Source: Paenibacillus sp. EZ-K15 (GTDB lineage: Bacteria > Bacillota > Bacilli > Paenibacillales > Paenibacillaceae). From it: a stretch of DNA of 64,000 bases. The translations under genes and the position numbers were made by a program. The notes under the pieces were generated by a model. It saw only the letters and a list, made by a program, of their open reading frames with translations. It did no database searches and was not told where the DNA came from. Positions 57,546 to 64,000 of this stretch are shown in pieces. Location of the stretch: positions 187,368-251,367 of the forward strand of contig NZ_PDHM01000012.1 of the NCBI RefSeq assembly GCF_002573715.1, in the 5' to 3' direction. Position 1 is the first letter of the stretch, and each line of letters begins with the position of its first letter.

Positions 57546-57679
57546 AGCCGTAGTGCAAATCGGAGCCAAATCATACACGGCGCCGCCTGCCAACAATTGC
57601 ATTTCATAAATCTGCTCTAGGCGCACATCCTAATTTTCGTAGATGCGAAACGTCATTTCCGAAGAGAGGATGAATACGA

Positions 57680-57820
57680 ATGCGAGATTTTTCGTGGAAG
57701 TATTTTGCGATGACTGGAGATGTCGATGCGTATTTGCTGTATAAGCAAACCGAGGGTGAGTCGGTTCTTACAGCTGCATCCGTTGAAGATGAGGCGGCCC
57801 CGCATGAAGAAGACGAGTAA
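57680..57820 (+). CDS. yqzL: YqzL family small protein
   Basis: A 46-residue protein, MRDFSWKYFAMTGDVDAYLL then YKQTEGES and an acidic tail, matching YqzL, which lies between era and recO in bacilli. Function is unknown. AGAGGATG serves as a weak ribosome binding site. An overlapping longer reading frame in another phase is a shadow. Confidence 0.85.
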   Translation: MRDFSWKYFAMTGDVDAYLLYKQTEGESVLTAASVEDEAAPHEEDE

Positions 57821-57856
57821 TTATTGGTTGTTCCAGGAATGGTTGGGGGAAAGCGC

Positions 57857-58612
57857 ATGCTATATCGGGCGGAAGGGATTGTCATCCGCAGCATGGACTA
57901 CGGTGAAGGGAACAAAATCATTACACTTTGCACCAAAGAATCGGGCAAGGTAGGCGTGCTGGTCAGAGGAGCAAAAAAGGTGAAAAGCCGACATGCTGCT
58001 CTGACACAGCTATTTACCTATGGAGAGTATGTTTTCTTCCGAAATGGTACGGGGCTCGGCAACTTGAATGCCGGTGAGATCATGGAGTCTCATCACGGGC
58101 TCAGGGAGGATCTTGTGAAAGCCGCCTATGCTTCTTATGCTTGCGAGCTCTTGGATCGGGTGCTGCAGGATGAGGAGACGGGCGCTTTTTGGTTTCATCA
58201 GCTCAAAGCTTGTCTGGAGGCTCTTCAGGAGGATAAGGATCCTCAAATTATCATCAATCTGTACGAGATGAAAATTCTGCAGGCCGCAGGGTACGGGCCG
58301 GAGCTAGATGTGTGCATATCGTGCAATCAGCCGAGAAAAGACGAGGATATGCTGGTGAGCCCCCGTCTTGGCGGCGTCCTGTGCCGTTACTGCAAACATC
58401 TGGATCCGCCGGCGATGGCGATCTCGCCTAGAACGTTGAAGCTGCTCCGCCTGTTTGGACGGCTGGATTTAAGACGGCTCGGCAATGTGGACGTAAAGGA
58501 CGAAACGAAGGCCGAGCTCAAAAAAATCATGCGGGACTTGATGGATATGCAGCTTGGGCTGCGTCTGAAATCGCAAAACTTTTTGGATCAAATGGACAAG
58601 TACAATATTTGA
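57857..58612 (+). CDS. recO: RecO, recombination mediator
   Basis: Anneals single strands and loads RecA with RecR. The 251 residues from ATG 57857 start MLYRAEGIVIRSMDYGEGNK (OB fold) and contain a zinc site (CISCNQ near 155, CRYCK near 181). The in-frame upstream start adds 11 residues not typical of RecO; GGGGGAAAG precedes 57857. The T-box promoter overlaps its end. Confidence 0.95.
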   Translation: MLYRAEGIVIRSMDYGEGNKIITLCTKESGKVGVLVRGAKKVKSRHAALTQLFTYGEYVFFRNGTGLGNLNAGEIMESHHGLREDLVKAAYASYACELLDRVLQDEETGAFWFHQLKACLEALQEDKDPQIIINLYEMKILQAAGYGPELDVCISCNQPRKDEDMLVSPRLGGVLCRYCKHLDPPAMAISPRTLKLLRLFGRLDLRRLGNVDVKDETKAELKKIMRDLMDMQLGLRLKSQNFLDQMDKYNI

Positions 58613-58637
58613 CGTAAGATATAGAATGAGGTATTAT
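58609..58637 (+). promoter_or_regulatory. Sigma-A promoter of the glyQ-glyS leader
   Basis: TTGACG (58609-58614), 17 bp spacer, TATTAT (58632-58637). It overlaps the recO stop codon; the start is near 58644. Confidence 0.7.
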
Positions 58638-58644
58638 ATTTATC

Positions 58645-58925
58645 AGTTTATTAGTTTTTTGAATACTGACATGCATTGAACGGGAAAGTAGTGAATGATC
58701 GATCCGCGAAATAGCGAGCCGGGGGCGGTGGAAGCCTGGTGGGAGATATTCATGAACAGGGCACCCGGGAGCATGATGAAACGATAAAGTGGGTTTTGTT
58801 GATCGCTGAAGACTAAGATTGTGTAGGCGACGCAGCAGGGCCAAGTAGGGTGGAACCGCGGGAAGCTACAGCTCTCGTCCCTATGTCTGTACAACAGGCG
58901 TAGGGCGAGAGCTTTTTGTTGTACA
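58645..58925 (+). promoter_or_regulatory. Glycyl T-box riboswitch
   Basis: The leader senses uncharged tRNA-Gly. The 14-nt T-box AGGGTGGAACCGCG is at 58847-58860, and it leads to a terminator (58870-58883 with 58901-58913, then TTTTT). Its alternative antiterminator would use the T-box. A GGC codon in an internal loop (58760-58762, followed by A) is a fitting glycine specifier, between stem I halves that include the GAATGATCGATCCGCGAAAT region. This explains the 370-bp gap before glyQ. Confidence 0.93.
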
Positions 58926-58982
58926 GAGAATGGATACGTATGACGGAATGAATTAGAAAAAGAATGTAAAGGAGCTAAAATC

Positions 58983-59870
58983 ATGAATTTTCAGCAGATG
59001 ATTTTGACGCTGCAGCAATTTTGGGCAGAACAGAATTGCATCATCGTGCAGCCGTACGACACGGAAAAGGGTGCCGGTACGATGAACCCGATGACATATT
59101 TGCGTTCGATCGGACCCGAGCCTTGGAATGTGGCTTATGTAGAGCCTTCCCGTCGCCCTGCTGACGGCCGCTATGGAGAGAACCCGAACCGTCTGTATCA
59201 GCATCACCAATTTCAGGTCATTTTGAAACCTTCGCCGGACAATATTCAAGAGCTGTATTTGGAGAGCTTGAAGCGTCTTGGCATCAACCCGCTTGATCAT
59301 GACATCCGTTTTGTTGAGGATAATTGGGAAGCGCCGACGCTTGGTGCATGGGGCCTTGGCTGGGAAGTATGGCTGGATGGTATGGAAATTACGCAGTTTA
59401 CGTACTTCCAGCAGGTTGGTGGCATTGATGCTAGCCCAGTAGCTGTAGAGATTACCTATGGTATGGAGCGTCTTGCATCCTACATCCAGGATAAAGAGAA
59501 CGTTTTTGATCTGGAATGGGTAGACGGCATCACCTATGGAGACGTATTCCATCAGCCGGAATTCGAGCATTCGAAGTACACCTTTGAAGTGTCCGACGTG
59601 AAGATGCTGTTTACGCTGTTTAACATGTATGAAGAAGAAGCGAACAAAGCAATGAACCAAAATTTAGTATTCCCGGCTTATGATTATGTTCTAAAATGCT
59701 CCCACACGTTTAACCTGCTGGATGCTAGAGGAGCAATCAGTGTAACGGAGAGAACGGGATATATTATGCGAGTGCGAAACCTGGCTCGTCAGGTTGCAGC
59801 CACGTATTTGGAGGAGCGCGAGAAGCTGGGCTTCCCGCTGATTAAGAAAGGGGGCGCAGACCATGTCTAA
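58983..59870 (+). CDS. glyQ: Glycyl-tRNA synthetase alpha chain
   Basis: Catalytic alpha subunit of the bacterial alpha2beta2 GlyRS. The 295 residues begin [20 protein letters not shown] and contain [18 protein letters not shown] and [20 protein letters not shown] (class II active site). GTAAAGGAG precedes the ATG. Overlaps glyS by 8 bp. Confidence 0.97.
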   Translation: MNFQQMILTLQQFWAEQNCIIVQPYDTEKGAGTMNPMTYLRSIGPEPWNVAYVEPSRRPADGRYGENPNRLYQHHQFQVILKPSPDNIQELYLESLKRLGINPLDHDIRFVEDNWEAPTLGAWGLGWEVWLDGMEITQFTYFQQVGGIDASPVAVEITYGMERLASYIQDKENVFDLEWVDGITYGDVFHQPEFEHSKYTFEVSDVKMLFTLFNMYEEEANKAMNQNLVFPAYDYVLKCSHTFNLLDARGAISVTERTGYIMRVRNLARQVAATYLEEREKLGFPLIKKGGADHV

Positions 59871-61938
59871 GGATTTATTGTTTGAAATCGGTCTGGAAGA
59901 AGTCCCGGCGAGATTTCTGCGCGCCGCGATGGAACAGCTTCAGGACAAATTGGTCAAATGGCTGGATGCTTCCAGAATCGGACATGGCGAAGTAACGGCA
60001 TATGCTACGCCGCGCCGCTTGGCGGTATGGGTACAGAACGTTGCGGACAAACAAGAGGACGTCAGCGAAGAAGTGAAAGGGCCTTCCCGCAAGATCGCAT
60101 TGGATGATAGCGGACAGTGGAGCAAGGCAGCGCTTGGCTTTGCAAAAAGCCAGGGCGTTGATCCCGAGAGTTTTACGTTTAAGGAGCTCAGCGGGGTAGA
60201 GTATATCTATGTGACAAAGAACAGCGTCGGCGTGGATACGAGGTCGATCCTGTCAGAAGGACTTCTTGGCATTTTGACTTCGATGACATTCCCGAAAAAT
60301 ATGCGCTGGGGGGCGCACGAATTTAAATTCGTCCGTCCGATTAAGTGGATGGTCGCTTTGCTCGGCAGTGAGACGATTGATCTGGAAATTACGGGCGTGA
60401 AGGCGGGCAACGTGACCCGTGGTCACCGTTTCCTTGGCGGAGAAGCCGTTATTCCTGAGGCATCCGCTTACCGCGACGTATTGCGCGAACAGCATGTCAT
60501 CGTAGACGTGAATGAACGCCAAGAGATGATTGTGTCGCAGATCCAGGCATTGGCCCAAGAGAAAGATTGGAATATCGCCATCAAGGATGATTTGCTCGAA
60601 GAGGTATTGTTCCTGGTTGAGACTCCAACTGTGCTGTATGGATCATTCGACTCCTCATTTCTCCATATTCCGCAGGAAGTATTAATTACTTCAATGCGTG
60701 AGCATCAGCGGTATTTCCCTGTGCTGGATAAGCAGGGGCAATTGCTTCCGTTCTTCGTAACGGTGCGCAGCGGGGACAGCCGTTCCCTGGACGTTATCGC
60801 AAGAGGGAATGAGAAGGTGTTGCGGGCTCGTTTATCGGACGCGAAATTCTTCTATGAGGAAGATCAGAAGCTTCAGATCAAAGATGCCTTATCGAAGCTG
60901 GAGAGCATCGTTTTCCATGAGGAACTGGGGACCATCGGCGATAAAGTCCGCAGAATCCGCCGGATTTCCGATCAGTTGTCCGCGAAGCTTAGCATTTCGG
61001 CTGACGAAGCCGATTCAGTGAGCCGTGCAGCCGATATTTGCAAATTCGATCTGGTGACCCAGATGGTTTATGAATTCCCTGAACTGCAGGGGGTTATGGG
61101 AGAGGATTATGCAAGAAAAGCCGGTGAGAAGGAGCAGGTCGCCAAAGCGGTGTTTGAGCATTACCAGCCTCGCTTCGCCGGTGACGCGGTGCCTTCCACC
61201 TCGGTGGGATCCATCGTAAGTATCGCGGATAAAATCGACACGATTGTGGGATGCTTCTCCATCGGCATCATTCCGACAGGGTCCCAGGATCCTTACGCAC
61301 TTCGCCGTCAGGCGGCGGGCATCGTTCAGATCATCTTGGAGCACAAATTCCCGGTGACATTATCGGACGTCTTCGGTGTGGCTCTGGAGGTTCATGAGAA
61401 CATTCGTGTTTTGAAGCGCTCGACGGATGAAATCCGAAAGGACCTTAAAGAGTTCTTCGGGCTTCGCGTGAAGAAGCTGCTGTCCGAAGATCAGCGTTAT
61501 GATGTGGTGGATGCCGTGATTACCGCCGGATTTGATCATGTGGTGTCGGTTGTATCCCGCGGTCACGCGCTGATGAATGCTGTGGATCATGTCCAGGACT
61601 TCAAGACAACGGTGGAATCCTTCAACCGGGTCAGCAATTTGGCTGCCAAGGCCGGCAAGGCTGCTGTCAATCCTGAACTGTTTACGGAAACGGAAGAAGG
61701 CAAGCTTTATGAAGCTTGGAACGCGATTCGCGAAGATTACCATGCCGTGCTGCAAGCTGCTGACGGTGAACGTTCATTGTCCTTGCTGGGTGGACTCAAA
61801 GAACCGATAACCGGGTTCTTCGACTCCGTTATGGTCATGGCTGAGGACGAAGCGGTTCGGGCCAATCGTCTTGCACTGCTCTCCGGTATTGATGGAGATT
61901 TGAAGCGTTATGCCGATTTCACAAAATTAGTGTGGTAG
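59863..61938 (+). CDS. glyS: Glycyl-tRNA synthetase beta chain
   Basis: Beta subunit needed for tRNA binding. The 691 residues start [20 protein letters not shown]; conserved segments include [38 protein letters not shown] [15 protein letters not shown], an HD-like domain and a C-terminal anticodon-binding-like domain. Translationally coupled to glyQ. Confidence 0.97.
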   Translation: MSKDLLFEIGLEEVPARFLRAAMEQLQDKLVKWLDASRIGHGEVTAYATPRRLAVWVQNVADKQEDVSEEVKGPSRKIALDDSGQWSKAALGFAKSQGVDPESFTFKELSGVEYIYVTKNSVGVDTRSILSEGLLGILTSMTFPKNMRWGAHEFKFVRPIKWMVALLGSETIDLEITGVKAGNVTRGHRFLGGEAVIPEASAYRDVLREQHVIVDVNERQEMIVSQIQALAQEKDWNIAIKDDLLEEVLFLVETPTVLYGSFDSSFLHIPQEVLITSMREHQRYFPVLDKQGQLLPFFVTVRSGDSRSLDVIARGNEKVLRARLSDAKFFYEEDQKLQIKDALSKLESIVFHEELGTIGDKVRRIRRISDQLSAKLSISADEADSVSRAADICKFDLVTQMVYEFPELQGVMGEDYARKAGEKEQVAKAVFEHYQPRFAGDAVPSTSVGSIVSIADKIDTIVGCFSIGIIPTGSQDPYALRRQAAGIVQIILEHKFPVTLSDVFGVALEVHENIRVLKRSTDEIRKDLKEFFGLRVKKLLSEDQRYDVVDAVITAGFDHVVSVVSRGHALMNAVDHVQDFKTTVESFNRVSNLAAKAGKAAVNPELFTETEEGKLYEAWNAIREDYHAVLQAADGERSLSLLGGLKEPITGFFDSVMVMAEDEAVRANRLALLSGIDGDLKRYADFTKLVW

Positions 61939-61979
61939 TAGTGACAGCATGATTTTACTAATGTTATAATGCATTGTTC

Positions 61980-62025
61980 AGTGAAAGCGACAGCCCGTGG
62001 TTATGTACGGGATGGCGCTTTCGCT
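61980..62025 (+). terminator. Hairpin after glyS
   Basis: AGTGAAAGCG (61980-61989) pairs with CGCTTTCGCT (62016-62025), plus inner CCCG/CGGG. No T tract follows, so termination is uncertain. Confidence 0.5.
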
Positions 62026-62067
62026 ATGAACGGACGGAATCAAGCAAGTGAGGGTCATTGTTTATTT

Positions 62068-62176
62068 GAAGAGATAAGAAAGTATAAGCTTCAGAGGCTT
62101 ACCATCCTTATCTCGCAAGAAAAACTTCCGCTATACGCGGTCTGTCTTCTGTGAAAGTACGTCGATAGACGTTTTT
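62068..62176 (+). repeat. Structured intergenic repeat family 2, copy 3
   Basis: The most regular copy: GAGATAAG/CTTATCTC (62071-62078 with 62107-62114) enclosing TAAGC...GCTTA, CAAGAAAAA, CCGC/GCGG (62128-62131 with 62137-62140) and ACGTC/GACGT (62159-62163 with 62168-62172), then TTTTT. It fills much of the 332 bp between glyS and the next gene. The rest holds the glyS hairpin and a TATAAT (62211-62216) without a clear -35. Confidence 0.78.
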
Positions 62177-62270
62177 CTTATAAGCAGGATTTTAATCGGC
62201 CAAAGACGTATATAATAATATACAGCATAAAGATGAATCCCAAGATTAACGATAAGAGCCGGTGATGCGA

Positions 62271-62744
62271 ATGAACGAAAGCAACTCCATATCGATCGTG
62301 GTTGACGGTGATGCATGTCCAGTCAAGAAGGAAATCGCAGAGACTGCTCGTACATTTCGTGTGCCGGTACTGCTTGTTTCTTCCTATGATCATCTGCAGC
62401 AGGCAGAAGAAGGGGTTACGACGATCCAGGTGGATCGGAGTGATCAAAGTGCGGATCTATACATCGCTAACCACATATCCAGGGGGGATATCGTGGTGAC
62501 GCAGGATTATGGACTGGCTGCACTTGCGCTTGCCAAATCATGCCATGTGATATCCTTTCGTGGTCGTATTTTCCATAATGCGGATATCGATTTCATGCTG
62601 GATTCCCGTCACCATCAGGCGAAGGCGAGGAAGCAAGGAAAGTATGGCAAAGGGCCCAAAAAACTGCTTGACGAAGACCGGAGTTTTTTTCAACATAAAC
62701 TGACAAAACTTTTGCATGAATTGCAGGAGAATGTCCACCCGTAG
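62271..62744 (+). CDS. YaiI/YqxD family protein (UPF0178)
   Basis: A PIN-like UPF0178 family protein of about 157 residues, function unknown. Core: ISIVVDGDACPVKKEIAETA, then DIVVTQDYGLAALALA and RGRIFHNADIDFML. In B. subtilis yqxD also precedes dnaG. The start is uncertain: GGTGA at 62261-62265 favours ATG 62271, but GTG 62262 or ATG 62265 are possible. Confidence 0.87.
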   Translation: MNESNSISIVVDGDACPVKKEIAETARTFRVPVLLVSSYDHLQQAEEGVTTIQVDRSDQSADLYIANHISRGDIVVTQDYGLAALALAKSCHVISFRGRIFHNADIDFMLDSRHHQAKARKQGKYGKGPKKLLDEDRSFFQHKLTKLLHELQENVHP

Positions 62745-62785
62745 CGAATACTATTTACGTGCCAAAAGAGATGAAGGTGGTTTGG

Positions 62786-64000
62786 ATGAGTACCGGACAA
62801 GGTAATATTCCGGATGATGTCATTGAGGAAGTACTGGCCAAAAGCGATATTGTGGACACGGTCAGCAAATACGTGCATCTTACCAAACAAGGGAAATACC
62901 TGAAGGGCTTGTGCCCGTTTCACTCAGAGAAGACTCCTTCCTTTACGGTTACACCGGAACGCCAAATCTTTTACTGCTATGGCTGCGGTAAGGGCGGAAA
63001 CGCCATTAAATTTAGAATGGAAATCGAAGGATTTTCTTTCCCCGAAGCCGTAAAGACAATGGCAGAAGAGAATGATATCTCGTTGCCGGAAGGTCAAGGA
63101 GTTCCCGTAATTCCTCGTAATCCGGAAAAAGAACGTTTGATTGAAGCCTATGAGCTTAGCGCCAAGCTGTACCATTTCCTGTTGAAGAATACGGAGCATG
63201 GTACGGAAGCCATGAAGTATTTACGATCCCGTGGAATGAGCGACAAAATGATTGACCAGTTCCAAATCGGTTATGCGCCAGATCGTTGGGACACGCTGGT
63301 TCAGTTCCTGACGAAGCGAGCCTTTGACTTGAAAGAGATGGAAAAGGGCGGTTTATTATCCGCAAGAAATGAACAAGAAGGCTATCTCGACCGTTTTCGC
63401 GGACGAATCATGTTTCCGATACATGACCGCAGCGGCAAGGTCATTGCGTTTGCTGGCAGAATACTGGGGGACGGTCAACCGAAGTATCTGAATTCCCCGG
63501 AGACACTTCTATTTAATAAGAGCCGCACATTGTACAACCTGCACCAGGCAAAGACATCCATACGCAAATTGCGTCAAATTCTGTTATTCGAAGGTTACGG
63601 TGATGTCATTTCGTCATGGGAAGCAGGACTTCACAATGGTGTGGCAACGATGGGGACCTCTCTAACGGAAAACCAAGTAGCAATCATGAAATCGGTGGCT
63701 GAAGAAGTTGTTGTTGTCTATGACGGTGATAAAGCCGGTATGGCTGCTGCGTTAAAAGTCATTCCAATGCTGGAAGGCGTTGGTCTCAGAGTACGAATCG
63801 CTTTGGTGAACGAAGGAATGGATCCTGATGATTACATCCGCAAATTCGGTGCCGAGCGTTTCAGGCATGTAGTAGAAACAGCTGTTTCAACAACAAAATT
63901 TAAACTTATATATCTGAAGAAAAACCATATACTGCTAGAAGAAGATGGTAAGATTGCGTACGCCAAAGAGGCATTGCCCATTATCGCAGTACTGAATTCC
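62786..64000 (+). CDS. dnaG: DnaG, DNA primase, N-terminal part (3' end outside window)
   Basis: Makes RNA primers for replication. The first 405 codons are present and open to the window end. The CHC2 zinc finger reads CPFHSEKTPSFTV, then FYCYGCGKGGN (about residues 45-75). The RNA polymerase domain follows, and the TOPRIM core is ILLFEGYGDVISSWEAG and VYDGDKAGM. ATG 62786 lies after AAGGTGG; TTG 62782 is out of frame. As usual, it would lead the dnaG-rpoD pair. Confidence 0.96.
   Translation, partial: MSTGQGNIPDDVIEEVLAKSDIVDTVSKYVHLTKQGKYLKGLCPFHSEKTPSFTVTPERQIFYCYGCGKGGNAIKFRMEIEGFSFPEAVKTMAEENDISLPEGQGVPVIPRNPEKERLIEAYELSAKLYHFLLKNTEHGTEAMKYLRSRGMSDKMIDQFQIGYAPDRWDTLVQFLTKRAFDLKEMEKGGLLSARNEQEGYLDRFRGRIMFPIHDRSGKVIAFAGRILGDGQPKYLNSPETLLFNKSRTLYNLHQAKTSIRKLRQILLFEGYGDVISSWEAGLHNGVATMGTSLTENQVAIMKSVAEEVVVVYDGDKAGMAAALKVIPMLEGVGLRVRIALVNEGMDPDDYIRKFGAERFRHVVETAVSTTKFKLIYLKKNHILLEEDGKIAYAKEALPIIAVLNS

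Overview
The window is a 64 kb piece of a Bacillota chromosome, almost certainly Paenibacillus or a close relative. Evidence is the gene order (leuS, comER/comEA-EB-EC, holA, rpsT, gpr, spoIIP, lepA, hemW, hrcA-grpE-dnaK-dnaJ, prmA, rsmE, mtaB, rpsU, yqeY, nfeD-floA, yqfC-yqfD-phoH-pgpH-ybeY-dgkA-cdd-era-recO-glyQS-dnaG). This follows the B. subtilis yqe/yqf region gene for gene, with Paenibacillus-style insertions. Sporulation genes (gpr, spoIIP, yqfC, yqfD), AGGAGG-type ribosome binding sites, a T-box and a CIRCE element agree. No rRNA, tRNA, CRISPR array, prophage or intact transposase gene was seen; the region is core chromosome.

Layout. 1-6.9 kb: 3' part of leuS, then DNA-uptake genes (comER on the minus strand, comEA-comEB-comEC on the plus strand). 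7-8.9 kb: an ECF sigma factor with its zinc-type anti-sigma factor behind a likely self-regulated promoter. 9.1-13.9 kb: holA, rpsT (minus), spore protease gpr with a sigma-G-type promoter, spoIIP and a small membrane protein. 14-18 kb: lepA, a MITE-like repeat, hemW and an acetyltransferase. 18-24.5 kb: the heat-shock operon hrcA - group III chaperonin - grpE - dnaK - dnaJ under CIRCE. 24.6-31 kb: two small proteins, prmA, a site-2 protease, rsmE, mtaB, a Nudix hydrolase and a Na/Pi-type transporter (minus). 31-45.6 kb: an RlmI-type methyltransferase, then the recombination and repair cluster addB-addA-sbcD-sbcC. 45.6-50.3 kb: a candidate regulated small RNA, a HIT protein, rpsU, yqeY and the nfeD-floA-unknown membrane operon behind a sigma-W-type promoter. 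50.4-64 kb: yqfC-yqfD-phoH-pgpH-ybeY-dgkA-cdd-era, yqzL-recO, T-box-controlled glyQ-glyS, a YaiI/YqxD protein and the 5' part of dnaG.

The parts most worth a second look are not the housekeeping genes. (1) A Crp/Fnr-type palindrome centred about 41.5 bp before the predicted start of a terminator-ended structured transcript between sbcC and the HIT gene. (2) Three copies of a roughly 107-nt intergenic repeat whose stems show compensatory changes between copies, which suggests a folded RNA. (3) An archaeal-like (group III) chaperonin inside the dnaK operon. (4) A three-copy MITE-like family with GTTCAAAAAG ends.

Limits: all calls come from reading the sequence by eye. Promoter and RNA-structure calls rest on consensus matching and hand pairing, not on computed folding or searches.
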